Shown: positions 42,248 to 51,607, numbered from the stretch's first letter. The stretch is 64,000 bases of DNA from DATNBU01 sp964476185 (GCA_964476185.1 CAYYZO010000009.1:1-64000), one strand, 5' to 3'. Notes: generated from the sequence alone by a model not told the origin. Translations and numbers: made by a program.

Positions 42248-43126
42248 TCAGAACTGGACCAGGAAGGTCTCCATTTCCTGCGCGGCCACGTCCATCATGC
42301 GAATCTTCGCGCGGTCGTAGTCGGCGACGGGGTAGTACACGTAACCGGTCACCGAAGCTCCCGGCGAAAGCTTCGCGCCCTTCAGCTCCTTCTCGACCAT
42401 GATGTTCCGGGCGGACTGGACGTTGCCGATGTCGGTCTGCGAGCCGCCGGACCCGGCCTTGGCCGCCAGCCGCGCCGAGGCTTCGGCCGCCGTGAGGCGG
42501 GCGGCGGGTTCGCTCGACCCGCGCAGGCGGACGGTCACGTCCTCCGGCGAGAACGAGTACGAGCGCTTCGAGCCGTTGCGCAGCGTCACGCGGATCGGGA
42601 GGATGCCGGCCGACGCGAGGTCGGCGTCGAAGTCGAGCACCGTCTCGAACCCGCGCTGCGGCTGCACCTCGACGAGCACGGTGCCGGATTCGGTCGGCAC
42701 CCCTTCCGTCACGGCCTGCGCGAGGCTTTCGACGGGCTTGTCCCTTCCGGTCACTTCGCCGCGGTCCATGCGCAGGCCGCTGCGGCCGGTCACGGACAGG
42801 AACACGCCGCGCTCGAAGATGCGGTCGCCCATCGAGGTCTGGTCGGGGTCGATGTGCACGCCGGCCGCATCGCAGGTGATCGTGACGTCGCCGCGGCGGT
42901 CGCGGCCGACCGCGGTCAGCCTGCCCGGCTGGCCCGGACGCGCCTGCCGGAACGAGGTGACTTTCATGTCCATGTCGGTGACGGCCGCGTACGCGTAGCG
43001 GTTGCCTTCGTCGCAGGTGAGCTCGGCGCTGTGAACCACGTAGGACTGCGAGACGGGCGTGCAGCCGGCCACGACCATCCCGAACAGGAACGAGCGCAGC
43101 CGCCGCGGAAAGGCTCGACGCTTCAT
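42248..43126 (-). CDS. Putative lipoprotein of unknown function
   Basis: 292 residues. Signal with lipobox VVAGC at residues 18-22. The mature part is beta-rich, with LTCDEGNRYAYAAVTDMDMKV, an ITCDAAG segment and near the end GASVTGYVYYPVADYDRAKIRM, which resembles DUF4352-like accessory folds only loosely. No family is recognised. It lies between the CDP-alcohol transferase and the DnaQ-GIY-YIG gene on one minus-strand run. Confidence 0.65.
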   Translation of the reverse strand: MKRRAFPRRLRSFLFGMVVAGCTPVSQSYVVHSAELTCDEGNRYAYAAVTDMDMKVTSFRQARPGQPGRLTAVGRDRRGDVTITCDAAGVHIDPDQTSMGDRIFERGVFLSVTGRSGLRMDRGEVTGRDKPVESLAQAVTEGVPTESGTVLVEVQPQRGFETVLDFDADLASAGILPIRVTLRNGSKRSYSFSPEDVTVRLRGSSEPAARLTAAEASARLAAKAGSGGSQTDIGNVQSARNIMVEKELKGAKLSPGASVTGYVYYPVADYDRAKIRMMDVAAQEMETFLVQF

Positions 43127-43178
43127 GGGCGGGAATCCTAGCCCGGCCCGCCCGCGAAATCTTCAGGCCGCGGCCGAT

Positions 43179-43808
43179 TCAGTCGCCCGGGCGGGCTTCG
43201 GTCCGGGAAAGCATCAGCCGCAGGTTCTCGGGCACGGCGAAGGCGTTGAGCAGCGCCACGCTGATCATCGCCGGCTCGAGGAGCCACGGGCCGAGGCCCG
43301 CCCCCGGAGCCATCTCGACGGCGCCGGCGACGGCGAGCGCGTAGTTGGAAACCCCGGCTGCGTGGCCGCGCGCCGACCGCGCCGGCTCCCGCCCGGCCGC
43401 GAGGTCCCCGCGCAGCCGGACCAGATAGACCCCGAACGAAGCGAGCAGCGCATAGAGCGGCAGCCAGTTCGCGCCATCCCAGTGGCGCGCGAGGCGGCCC
43501 CAGACGGGCGGCGTCCAGACCTGCGACGCCGCGAAGAACGCGAATGCGCAGACGAGGAACGCGAAGTCGCAAAGGTTGTCGACGAGGCGTCCGCCGAGCG
43601 TCGCCGCGCCCGCGCGACGGGCGAGCCGGCCGTCGAGCCAGTCGCTCGCGCAGGCTCCCAGCACGATGCCGAGCGGAAGGAACGAGTCCCGCGCGGGGGC
43701 GACGAGCAGCAGCGCGAGGCCGGCGAGCGGTCGCAGGGCGCTGACGAGATGCGGGGCGAGGCGCCCGGCGATCGAGGACGACCCGTGCGGCTCGCGCCCG
43801 TTCGTCAC
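43179..43808 (-). CDS. CDP-alcohol phosphatidyltransferase
   Basis: 209 residues, five or six hydrophobic helices. The family signature D-G-x2-A-R-x8-G-x3-D-x3-D is exactly present (DGRLARRAGAATLGGRLVDNLCD). Members join a CDP-activated lipid and an alcohol, for instance making phosphatidylglycerol-phosphate or inositol lipids. The alcohol cannot be assigned. It starts at GTG 43808 in a GTGA overlap with the upstream gene stop. Confidence 0.85.
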   Translation of the reverse strand: MTNGREPHGSSSIAGRLAPHLVSALRPLAGLALLLVAPARDSFLPLGIVLGACASDWLDGRLARRAGAATLGGRLVDNLCDFAFLVCAFAFFAASQVWTPPVWGRLARHWDGANWLPLYALLASFGVYLVRLRGDLAAGREPARSARGHAAGVSNYALAVAGAVEMAPGAGLGPWLLEPAMISVALLNAFAVPENLRLMLSRTEARPGD

Positions 43809-45079
43809 GCGGTCGCCTGACGCCTCCTCGCGTCCCAGCACGCGAAGTGACCCGGGGCGACGCGCTCGATCCCGCCGTCGCCCGCGAGCGAAGCGACGTA
43901 GACGTTGCTCTGCGCGCGCGAGGCGATCGGCATGCTGGCGTCGATGCCGAGGTGACCGGCGAACACCAGGCGCGTGCCGTCGGCCGAGATCGGCGGGTGC
44001 GAGACCGCGAACTGGTCGAAGAACCAGGAGAAGTAGACGAGCTCGCGGCTCGGGTAGAAGTTGCTGCCGAGCCGCCGCTTGTGGCCGTCCTCGATGTCGA
44101 GCACCGACCAGCACATGCCGGCGTCGGCGTCGAAAGCCATCGTGACGATCCGTCCCGAGCACGGCGTCCAGAAGAAGCTGACGATCTCGCTGTGCTCGAG
44201 CGCGCGCACCGCGCCGGTCGCGACGTCGACCAGCGTGATGCCGGAGTACACGTGCGGCGAATCGCCGAGCGCCTGAGACAGCGCGAGCGTGCGGCCGTCC
44301 GGGGACCACAGCATCGCGGTCTGCCCGTGGACCTGCAGCAGCACGTCGATGGTTCCGTCGTCGAGGCGATACAGCGCGAGGAACTCGCCGGCCGGGTCGC
44401 TCGCGTCGACGTACGCGAGCCGGCTTCCGTCGGGCGACCACGTCGGCGTGCGGAACTCGCCGGGCGTGAGCTCGACGAGCTTCGTGCACTCGCGGCCGAT
44501 CTGGAAGACCGACAGCCGCGCGTCCTCGTAGATGCTGGAGCTGCCCCCGGTGTGCACGGCGAGGTAGCTCGCGCGCGGGGACCACGACCAGAACAGCGGT
44601 GCCCCGCGGTCCACGAGCGTCGTTCGCCCCGGACGCTCGACGCTCGCGACCTCGAGGTGCAGTTCGTCCTGGCCCTGGAGCAGGATCGCGATGTAGCGGG
44701 AGTCCGGGGACCAGCTTTCGCAGACCGGCGCCGACGATTCGGTCATGCGCCACAGCTCGCTCATCCGGATGCCGTCGTTGGCGACGGTGTAGAGGCTCGC
44801 TTCCGGGACGGTGCCGGAACGCACGCCGAAGCACGCGACCAGCGAGCCGTCGGGAGAGTACGCGGGCCAGACGTAGTGCAGCCGGTCGGAGCTCGACAGC
44901 TCGTTCCAGCCCCACGTCAGCTTGCGCGACGGGCCCCCGAGATTCGACTGGTAGACGTCTCCGTCGTCGCCCACGTAGAGCAGACGGCAGGACTCCTCCG
45001 CTTCCAGCACCACCACCTCCGCATCCACGACCTCCTTCGGAGGAGCGCGGAGCCAACCACCACTGTCCGGCCGTGGCAT
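43805..45079 (-). CDS. PD40/TolB-like beta-propeller protein
   Basis: About 424 residues of repeated WSPDGRxLA blades (YSPDGSLVACF, WSPDSRYIAIL, WSPDGSRLAYV, WSPDGRTLALS, ISADGTRLVFAGH), giving a six- or seven-bladed propeller. No signal peptide or enzymatic domain is visible, so a cytoplasmic scaffold is possible. The start is ambiguous: ATG 45079 leaves a 22-nt gap after the Smr gene; ATG 45130 would overlap it by 29 nt. Coupled to the CDP-alcohol transferase. Confidence 0.75.
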   Translation of the reverse strand: MPRPDSGGWLRAPPKEVVDAEVVVLEAEESCRLLYVGDDGDVYQSNLGGPSRKLTWGWNELSSSDRLHYVWPAYSPDGSLVACFGVRSGTVPEASLYTVANDGIRMSELWRMTESSAPVCESWSPDSRYIAILLQGQDELHLEVASVERPGRTTLVDRGAPLFWSWSPRASYLAVHTGGSSSIYEDARLSVFQIGRECTKLVELTPGEFRTPTWSPDGSRLAYVDASDPAGEFLALYRLDDGTIDVLLQVHGQTAMLWSPDGRTLALSQALGDSPHVYSGITLVDVATGAVRALEHSEIVSFFWTPCSGRIVTMAFDADAGMCWSVLDIEDGHKRRLGSNFYPSRELVYFSWFFDQFAVSHPPISADGTRLVFAGHLGIDASMPIASRAQSNVYVASLAGDGGIERVAPGHFACWDARRRQATA

Positions 45080-45101
45080 GCGCACGGCGCTCGTGCGCCG
45101 T

Positions 45102-45932
45102 TCAGGTCCGGAGCGGACCGCCGCCACCATGCTCGACGTCGATTCGATGTTTACTGGAACTGGTGGCGCGCATCAACACGACCAGTGCGCCGAGGCCGCC
45201 GTCGCACGGCCGCGCGCTGGCGAACGCGAGCACTCTTCGCGAGCTCGGTCCTCGCGCGAGCCATTGCGGAACCTGTTCGCGAAGCACGCCGTGCCCGCGA
45301 GGCGAGTTTTTCCCCTTGCCCGTGACCAGCAGCACGCAACGATGGCCGCGTTTCTGCTGATTCGCGAGGAAGTCGTCGACGGCAGCGCGCGCGTCCTCGA
45401 GCGGCATCCCGTGCAGATCGAGGTGTGCGCAAATCCGGAACTCGCCCTTCTCGAGTCGCGCGAGCGTCTCGCGACTGACACCCGCGGCGCGGCCGCGCAC
45501 GTAGCGATCCTCGTAGGTGAGGTCGAAGCCTTCGGCCCGCGCGAGCGCGTCGAGGTCCTCGCGGCGCTTCTCCTCGATCCGCGAGAGATCGACCTTGCGA
45601 CGGATCCGCACGCGCGACGGCGCGGCCGGCAACGGCGCGACTCCGGCGAGCTCCGCGGCGAGCGCCTCGGCGTCGGACGCGCCGCGCGCCGGGTCCGGGA
45701 CGGGCGAGGGCGCCGCGGGCGACGGTCCCGGCGGCGTTCGCGCAACGGGCGCGGCGGGCGAGGGCCCCGGCGTTCGTCTCGCCGGGCCGGCCCCGACCCC
45801 GACGCGAACGCGGCCCGCGAGTTCGCGGAACGGCGCGTGGAACGGCGCGTGGAACGGCGCCGGGATCGCCGGCGCCGCGGCCGCGGCTTCGTCCCGTTCG
45901 GGTCGTGCGGACGGTTTCCGGCGGCGTTTCAT
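45102..45932 (-). CDS. Smr-domain protein
   Basis: 276 residues. A long Pro/Ala-rich, probably disordered N-terminus (1-110), a helical charged part (RIRRKVDLSRIEEKRREDLDALARAEGFDLTYEDRYVRG), and a C-terminal Smr domain (from about 183) with LDLHGMPLEDARAAVDDFL and LLVTGKGKNS. Smr domains nick DNA or RNA, and this stand-alone type is distinct from the Smr module of MutS2 at 24438. The start 45932 fits a promoter-like TATGCT 9 nt upstream. Confidence 0.8.
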   Translation of the reverse strand: MKRRRKPSARPERDEAAAAAPAIPAPFHAPFHAPFRELAGRVRVGVGAGPARRTPGPSPAAPVARTPPGPSPAAPSPVPDPARGASDAEALAAELAGVAPLPAAPSRVRIRRKVDLSRIEEKRREDLDALARAEGFDLTYEDRYVRGRAAGVSRETLARLEKGEFRICAHLDLHGMPLEDARAAVDDFLANQQKRGHRCVLLVTGKGKNSPRGHGVLREQVPQWLARGPSSRRVLAFASARPCDGGLGALVVLMRATSSSKHRIDVEHGGGGPLRT

Positions 45933-45941
45933 GCCGCGGAC

Positions 45942-45967
45942 AGCATATGGCGTCCGGACCGGAGGCG
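45942..45967 (-). promoter_or_regulatory. -10 element of Smr gene, probably leaderless
   Basis: TATGCT on the minus strand (45942-45947) ends 9 nt before the ATG; the closest -35 candidate, TTGCGC, is 19 nt further upstream, so it is weaker than the others. Confidence 0.35.
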
Positions 45968-46048
45968 CGCAACCTTGGTTCGCCGTCTGCTGCGAGCGCG
46001 CGGCCCGAAGCCCGTCGCGCTCGTCGGCGCCCGGCGCCGACCGCCGCG

Positions 46049-46078
46049 TTGGATGGAGCGCCGCCTGCGATTTAGGAT
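46049..46078 (+). promoter_or_regulatory. promoter of LLM oxidoreductase gene, probably leaderless
   Basis: TTGGAT (46049-46054), 18-nt spacer, TAGGAT (46073-46078), 6 nt to ATG 46085. Confidence 0.55.
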
Positions 46079-46084
46079 CGCGGC

Positions 46085-47017
46085 ATGGCGCCACACGCGA
46101 CGTTCTCCCTGTTCCTGCCCCAGGCAGGCCTTGCCTGGCCGATGCTGCGCGAGCGCGCGCGACTGCTCGAGGATCTCGGCTACGACGGCCTCTGGCTCGT
46201 CGACCACTTCTGGGCCAACGGCATGCCGGACCTCGATTTCCTCGAGGGCTGGACCACGCTCTCGGCGCTCGCGGAGGCGACCACGCGTCTTCGCCTCGGC
46301 CTGATGGTCACCTGCAACTCGTACCGGAACCCGGCGCTGCTCGCGAAGATGGCCGCGACCGTCGACAACGTGAGCGGCGGCCGCCTCGAGCTCGGACTCG
46401 GCGCCGGCTGGATGGACAGCGAGTACGCCGCCTACGGCTACGAGTTCCCGTCCATCGCGACGCGCCTCGCGCAGCTCGAGGAGGGGCTCGAGGTCGTGAC
46501 GCGCATGCTGCGCGGGCAGCGCGCGACCTTCTCCGGCGAACACTATCGCGTGAACGACGCGCCGAACCTGCCCGCGCCGGTGCAGTCGCCGCTCCCGATC
46601 ACGATCGGCGGCGCCGGCGAGAAGAAGCTGCTGCGCCTCGTCGCGCGGTTCGCGTCGCGCTGGAACTGCCCGATGAACTCGGCGCACGACATCGAACGCC
46701 TGCGCGGCGTGCTCGCGGCGCACTGCCGCGACGCGGGTCGCGACGTGAACGAGATCGTCGTCAGCGAACAGACGCTGGTGGTGATCGGCGCCGACGAAGA
46801 CGCCTTTGCCGCGAAGCTCTCGATGGCCCGCGCCCTGCTCGGCGGCTTCGCCGACATCGACGCGGTGGCGGTGGCCGGCACGCCGGAACGCGTCGTGGAA
46901 GGCCTGCGCGCCAGGGTCGCGCGCGGCGTGACGGATTTCGCGGTGATGTTCGGCGATCTCGCGATGCCGGACTCCCTCGAGCTGTTCGCGCGCGAGGTGA
47001 TGCCGGCGCTGCGTTGA
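46085..47017 (+). CDS. LLM-class F420/FMN-dependent oxidoreductase
   Basis: 310 residues with the luciferase-like TIM barrel: GYDGLWLVDHFW, RLRLGLMVTCNSYRNPALLAKMAATVDNVSGGRLELGLGAGW in the cofactor-binding region, TIGGAGEKKLLRLVARFA near the phosphate site, and the C-terminal GTPERVVEGL. Whether it uses F420 or FMN cannot be decided from sequence alone. Divergent from the Smr gene, alone on its transcript, 82 nt from the convergent LysR gene. Confidence 0.87.
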   Translation: MAPHATFSLFLPQAGLAWPMLRERARLLEDLGYDGLWLVDHFWANGMPDLDFLEGWTTLSALAEATTRLRLGLMVTCNSYRNPALLAKMAATVDNVSGGRLELGLGAGWMDSEYAAYGYEFPSIATRLAQLEEGLEVVTRMLRGQRATFSGEHYRVNDAPNLPAPVQSPLPITIGGAGEKKLLRLVARFASRWNCPMNSAHDIERLRGVLAAHCRDAGRDVNEIVVSEQTLVVIGADEDAFAAKLSMARALLGGFADIDAVAVAGTPERVVEGLRARVARGVTDFAVMFGDLAMPDSLELFAREVMPALR

Positions 47018-47099
47018 GGCCTCCGGCGGAGCGGCCGCACCGGGTCCTTCGACGAGACGGCGGCCGGAGCGCCGGCCCGTTGCCGAAGCCGCGGCCGGC

Positions 47100-48011
47100 T
47101 CAGCTGATGGCGCGCGCCGCGCCGGTGCGCCGGCTGTCGGCCTGCAGGTACTCGATGAAGCGTTCGACGGCCGGGCTGAAGTGCTTGCCCGTGCGGTAGA
47201 TGATGCCGATCGGCCGCGTGATGCCGCGGTCGTTCAGTTCGATGCGAACGAGCGATCCCGCCTGGATCTCGTGCGCGCAGGCCTTGTCCGGGATGATCGC
47301 GATGCCGGCGCCGACTTCGACGAGGCGCTTGACCATCTCGATGTTGTCGAGCTCGGCGACGTACTGAACGGCCACCTGTTTCTCGTTGAACAGGCGATCG
47401 AGCGCGAGCCGCGTCGGAATGCCCTTCTCGAAGCCGACCATCTTCTCCCCGTCGAGGTCGGTCACCGCGATCTTCTGGCGGTCCGCGAGCGGATGGTCCG
47501 GGGAACAGACGATCACGAGCCGGTCCGTCCGGAAGTCGAGGACGGTGATCTGCGCTCGCGCGGTCGGATACGCGACGATGCCGAGGTCGACGTTGCCGCG
47601 CAGCACCTGCTCGTACACGTGGCTCGCCCGGTCGTACTCGAGGTAGACGTTCACGTGCGGGAAGTCGGCGAAGTAGTGCTTGAGCGGCTCCGAGAGCTCG
47701 TACAGCCCGATGCTGTGGACGGTGCCCACGCGGATGCTGCCGGTGACGACGTTGCTGAGTCCCTGGAGCTGCGCCTCCATCTCGTGGAAGCTGTGCAGGA
47801 TCTCGCGGCACGAGCGGTGCAGGATCTCGCCGGCGGCCGTCGGGCGGACGCTGCCGCGCTTGCGCTCGAGCAGGCGCTTGCCGTAGCGCTCCTCGAGCCC
47901 GCGGATCTGCTGGCTGACCGCCGATTGGGTGATGAAGTTCTGCGATGCGGCCAGCGAGAAGCTCTGGTTCTCGACCACGTCACAGAAAATCTTCAGCGTT
48001 TCGATGTGCAT
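47100..48011 (-). CDS. LysR-family transcriptional regulator
   Basis: 303 residues. N-terminal winged helix-turn-helix (MHIETLKIFCDVVENQSFSLAASQNFITQSAVSQQIRGLEE), then a periplasmic-binding-like effector domain from about 90 (IRVGTVHSIGLYELSE), CysB/CbbR-like in style. ATG 48011 is the start because the helix-turn-helix begins right there. It is divergent from ddl, with its promoter and a 12-bp palindrome in between, so it likely represses itself and may control ddl. Confidence 0.9.
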   Translation of the reverse strand: MHIETLKIFCDVVENQSFSLAASQNFITQSAVSQQIRGLEERYGKRLLERKRGSVRPTAAGEILHRSCREILHSFHEMEAQLQGLSNVVTGSIRVGTVHSIGLYELSEPLKHYFADFPHVNVYLEYDRASHVYEQVLRGNVDLGIVAYPTARAQITVLDFRTDRLVIVCSPDHPLADRQKIAVTDLDGEKMVGFEKGIPTRLALDRLFNEKQVAVQYVAELDNIEMVKRLVEVGAGIAIIPDKACAHEIQAGSLVRIELNDRGITRPIGIIYRTGKHFSPAVERFIEYLQADSRRTGAARAIS

Positions 48012-48069
48012 CGCGGGACTCCGTCGGCGTTCACGGCGGATTAACTGGGGTTGATCTGCAACCGTCTTC

Positions 48070-48109
48070 GATTCGCGAATCTTATAGCGAGGCAGTTTCG
48101 GGCATCCAA
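48070..48109 (-). promoter_or_regulatory. LysR promoter with palindromic operator candidate
   Basis: Minus strand: TTGGAT (48104-48109), 17-nt spacer, TATAAG (48081-48086). The perfect palindrome GATTCGCGAATC (48070-48081) covers the expected transcription start. A regulator bound there would block transcription, fitting autorepression. Confidence 0.55.
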
Positions 48110-48203
48110 GCAGGTCGTGGCTGAATCTCGAAATTAGGCGCACTTCAGTCCGCGCCGGCCCGGGCGCGGGCGGCACGGCCGGTGGAAAGGCCCAACCCCG
48201 GAA

Positions 48204-48232
48204 TTGGGACCGGTCCGGCGTGGTGCTACAGA
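48204..48232 (+). promoter_or_regulatory. promoter of ddl
   Basis: TTGGGA (48204-48209), 17-nt spacer, TACAGA (48227-48232) in a GTGCTACAG extended -10 context; leader of about 57 nt with a GGAGGAG ribosome site. Confidence 0.5.
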
Positions 48233-48295
48233 GGCCCGTCGGTTCGCCGTGTGGTCGCGGCCGACGACAGGCCAAGAGGAGCGGAGGAGAGGCGG

Positions 48296-49375
48296 ATGAG
48301 CGGGAATCGCAATCTACACGTGCTGTTGCTGGTCGGCGGGCGCTCCCCGGAGCACCCCATCTCGCTCCGTTCGGGAGCGACGGTCCTCGAGGGCCTGCGC
48401 GAGGCCGGGCACCGCGTGACGCTGGTCGGCATCACGCGCCAGGGCCTGTGGGTGCACGGCGACCTCGCCCCGCAACTCGAGAGCGCGCGGGGCGCGATCG
48501 CGGAACTCGACGGGGCGTCGGCGACGCCCGTCGCGCTGGTCTGGACCGGCAGCGACACCCGCCTGGTCGCCATCGACGGCAGCGCGCTCGGCTCCGCCGC
48601 CGACCCCATCGACGTCGTGTTCCCGATGGTCCACGGCCCCAACGGCGAGGACGGCACGCTGCAGGGCCTGCTCGAACTCGCCCGCGTGCCGTACGTCGGC
48701 GCCGGCACCACGGCCAGCGCGCTCGCGATGGACAAGCTCGCGATGAAGACGCTCTGCGCCGGCGCCGGCATCGCGCAGGTCGAGTTCCTGGCCGTCGGCG
48801 ACGGCGACGCGACCACGATCGACGCGAAGGTGCGCGCGTCCTTCGGCTACCCCTGCTACGTGAAGCCGGCCAACTGCGGCTCGTCGGTCGGCGTCTCGCG
48901 CGTGCGCGACGCGGCCGCGCTCGGCGCAGCGCTGGCCGAGGCCCGGCGCTACGACACCCGCGTGATCGTCGAACGCGGCTGCGACGCCCGCGAGATCGAG
49001 GTCGGCATCCTCGGAAGCGGCCCCGGCGAGCTCTCGCCGGTCGGGGAGATCCTGCCGGCCGACGGCATCTACGACTTCGAAAGCAAGTACGTGGACGCGA
49101 CGGCCGGCCTGCGGGCGCCGACCGAGATCCCCGCCGACGCCCTCCGCGACCTGCACGAGATCGCGTTCGCCGCGTGGGACCTGATCGGCGGCCGCGGCAT
49201 GGCGCGCATCGACTTCTTCCTCGAGAAGTCGACCGGACGCGTGCTGTTGAACGAGATCAACACCCTCCCCGGCTTCACGTCGATCAGCATGTACCCGCGG
49301 CTTTGGGCGGCAGCGGGGGTGCCGCTGCCGGCGCTCGTCGACCGGCTGCTCGCCCTCGCGCTCGAACGGCGATGA
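48296..49375 (+). CDS. ddl: D-alanine-D-alanine ligase
   Basis: 359 residues, ATP-grasp fold. N-terminal LLLVGGRSPEHPISLRSG, VFPMVHGPNGEDGTLQGLLEL, the ATP-binding CYVKPANCGSSVGVSRV, and metal/nucleotide residues MARIDFFLE..VLLNEINTLPGFTSISMYPRL. It makes the D-Ala-D-Ala dipeptide for peptidoglycan. The start at 48296 has a purine-rich GCGGAGGAGAGGCGG site. The stop overlaps the next ATG by 4 nt. Confidence 0.93.
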   Translation: MSGNRNLHVLLLVGGRSPEHPISLRSGATVLEGLREAGHRVTLVGITRQGLWVHGDLAPQLESARGAIAELDGASATPVALVWTGSDTRLVAIDGSALGSAADPIDVVFPMVHGPNGEDGTLQGLLELARVPYVGAGTTASALAMDKLAMKTLCAGAGIAQVEFLAVGDGDATTIDAKVRASFGYPCYVKPANCGSSVGVSRVRDAAALGAALAEARRYDTRVIVERGCDAREIEVGILGSGPGELSPVGEILPADGIYDFESKYVDATAGLRAPTEIPADALRDLHEIAFAAWDLIGGRGMARIDFFLEKSTGRVLLNEINTLPGFTSISMYPRLWAAAGVPLPALVDRLLALALERR

Positions 49376-50016
49376 ACCGCGGGGCCGCAGCGCTGCTCGT
49401 CGCGGTGGCGATCGGCGCCGGGACGTGGATGGCGTGGCGACCCGCCGTCGATGCGCCGCCGCCCGAACCGGGAACCGACGCCTGCCGGACCGGCGCTCCG
49501 ACGTCCTGTGAAGCCCCGGCCCGGGATCCCGCCCCGGCGTCGATCGGGTCTGCCCCCCGAACCCGCCGCCCGGCCGAAGCCGGCGGGCCGCCGGCCTCGA
49601 CAAGTACCGAGCAGGCTCCGGGCGAGGTTGCCGCCGAGGGCGAGCGCCTGCGCGAGGAGGCCGACCGGTTGCTCGCGGCCGGCCGCGTGCTCGAAGCCGT
49701 GGACGCCATGCGCCGGGCCGCCGAGGTCGATCCGAGCGCGCGCAACCACGGCGATCTCGGCGCCATTCTCGAGAGGCTCACCGCGTTCGAGGAAGCCGCC
49801 CGTCATCTGAAACTCGCCGCCGAACTCGATCCGTCGAATGCCGACCGATGGCTCGCGCTGGCCAACGTCTACTATCGGGCGATCGAGCCGGGCGAGGCCT
49901 GGAAGGCCGAACGACGCGCCAAGGAGGCCGAGCCAGGCATCGAATTGCGACGGGATGCCGGCGGCCGGCTCGTTCGCAAGGCCGAGGCGCAAGCCTCGGG
50001 CGCGCGGCAGCCGTAG
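49372..50016 (+). CDS. Membrane-anchored TPR protein
   Basis: 214 residues. N-terminal hydrophobic anchor or signal (AALLVAVAIGAGTWMAW), a Pro/Ala-rich linker with three Cys (30-85), and two or three TPR motifs (90-180) such as ADRLLAAGRVLEAVDAMRRAAEVDPS and AARHLKLAAELDPSNADRWLALANVYY. Likely a periplasmic protein-interaction module. Its ATGA overlap with ddl suggests a cell-wall-related role, by context only. Confidence 0.72.
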   Translation: MNRGAAALLVAVAIGAGTWMAWRPAVDAPPPEPGTDACRTGAPTSCEAPARDPAPASIGSAPRTRRPAEAGGPPASTSTEQAPGEVAAEGERLREEADRLLAAGRVLEAVDAMRRAAEVDPSARNHGDLGAILERLTAFEEAARHLKLAAELDPSNADRWLALANVYYRAIEPGEAWKAERRAKEAEPGIELRRDAGGRLVRKAEAQASGARQP

Positions 50017-50071
50017 GGCCTTCGCGCGATCCCGTCGAGGTCGTGTCGCCGACGAATCCGGGGAAACGGAA

Positions 50072-50101
50072 TTGCCTGAGCTTCGACGGCCGTGCTACGC
50101 C
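50072..50101 (+). promoter_or_regulatory. promoter of secreted hydrolase gene
   Basis: TTGCCT (50072-50077), 18-nt spacer, TACGCC (50096-50101) within CGTGCTACGC, an extended -10 like that of ddl; 51-nt distance to the ATG with an AGGGAGG ribosome site. Confidence 0.45.
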
Positions 50102-50152
50102 GTTGTATCCGGCCGAGCCACCACTCGGCCTTGCAAGGGAGGATCCGACACC

Positions 50153-51607
50153 ATGAAGACCCACACCAGGCGGCTCGCGCTTGCCGCGGCGGTCGCCTTC
50201 GCCGGCGCGCCGGGCGCCGCGCTCGCCTTCGACGACTGCCCGGCCGACCACGTCAGCGACGGCTACACCTGCACCGAGTACAAGGGCGCCGGCAAGCAGG
50301 GCGGCTACTTCCGCATCACGATCCCGTCCGACTGGGACGGCGACCTCGTGATCGTGAACCACGGCTTCGACCTGAACGACCGGCACATCCGCCCGCACGA
50401 GAGCTGCTCGAACAACCTCGCGCAGGCCTGCGAGTCCGACGCGGACTGCGGGAGCGGCAACTTCTGCAACAACATCTCCTACATGGGACTCGACGAGATC
50501 CTGCTTCCGATGGGGAAGGCGGTCGCGGCCCCGACGTACAGCACCAGCGGTTGGGCCACGTTCAAGTCCGCGAAGGACCTCAAGGACGTGCTCAAGTTCA
50601 TCAAGAAGGAGGTTCCGAACGGGAAGGACCTCGAGCGCGTCATCATCACGGGCTTCTCGGGCGGCGGCGCGGTCACGATCGACGCCACGCTGAAGCTGAA
50701 GATCGACGGCGCGGTTCCGCTGTGCGCCGCGGCGGGCGGCGGGCTCCCGACCTGGGACGTCGCGATGGACGTGCGCATGGTTTACGACTTCCTCTGCGAC
50801 GGCGTCAGCGGCGCGAGGTTCCTGTCGGCGCCGGACGAGGGCGAGGCGAACAGCGTCAACCCGGGCACGGACGCCCTGACGATGGCCACGAAAGTCGACA
50901 CCTGCTTCGGGATCCTCGGCATCGCCCCCCACACGCCGGAGATGGACACGCGCCTGGCCCAGTTCTACGCGCTCACCGACTTCAGCGGCGGCGACGGCAA
51001 CGTGGCGTTCGCGATGGGCTTCGCGACCCTCGGGCTCGGCGACTTCGTCCGGGACGAGCAGCGCCTGAAGGGCGCGCGCGTCGGCCTCAACGACACGTTG
51101 GACTACACCGCCCAGGGATCCGACCTGCCGCTCGCCGCGCAGCTCGACGTCGACATCGAGCGGCTGACCGAAGGCAAGGGGCGCAAGAAGCTCGCGAAGG
51201 CCTACAACCCCGATTACACGAAGGGCAAGGGCAAGAAGATCGCCTACCCGATCCTGTCGATGGCCGGCGCGGCGGACTGGCTCGTGCTCCCGGAGTTCCA
51301 GCGCGTGTTCACGACCGCGCTCGACGACGCGCAGAAGAACTACACGCAGACCTGGATCGACACCTTCGGCCACTGCGTGTTCACGGAGCAGGAGACGACC
51401 GCGGTCTTCAACAAGTTCTTCGAGTGGCTCGGACCGCTCGGCGGGCCGCTCGGGCCGCAGCCGACCGCGGCGGACGTCGAGGCCGAGTGCATCGCGCTCG
51501 GCGGCCTCGACGGCGTCGACTGCAACTTCAACGACACGTTCTCGCCCGGCGCGCTGTTCGACCGCATCCCGCCGCGTCCGGACTGGCCGCTCGCGGCCAC
51601 GCACTGA
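50153..51607 (+). CDS. Secreted alpha/beta-hydrolase-like protein
   Basis: 484 residues. Signal peptide cut after ALA (about 25). LVIVNHGFDLND supplies the oxyanion-hole region and IITGFSGGGAV the nucleophile elbow (Ser169, G-F-S-G-G). A late His in TFGHCVF is a plausible triad member. An insert at about 84-108 has six Cys (SCSNNLAQACESDADCGSGNFC), suggesting disulfide bonding outside the cytoplasm. Esterase or peptidase activity is likely, but no precise family is recognised. Confidence 0.65.
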   Translation: MKTHTRRLALAAAVAFAGAPGAALAFDDCPADHVSDGYTCTEYKGAGKQGGYFRITIPSDWDGDLVIVNHGFDLNDRHIRPHESCSNNLAQACESDADCGSGNFCNNISYMGLDEILLPMGKAVAAPTYSTSGWATFKSAKDLKDVLKFIKKEVPNGKDLERVIITGFSGGGAVTIDATLKLKIDGAVPLCAAAGGGLPTWDVAMDVRMVYDFLCDGVSGARFLSAPDEGEANSVNPGTDALTMATKVDTCFGILGIAPHTPEMDTRLAQFYALTDFSGGDGNVAFAMGFATLGLGDFVRDEQRLKGARVGLNDTLDYTAQGSDLPLAAQLDVDIERLTEGKGRKKLAKAYNPDYTKGKGKKIAYPILSMAGAADWLVLPEFQRVFTTALDDAQKNYTQTWIDTFGHCVFTEQETTAVFNKFFEWLGPLGGPLGPQPTAADVEAECIALGGLDGVDCNFNDTFSPGALFDRIPPRPDWPLAATH

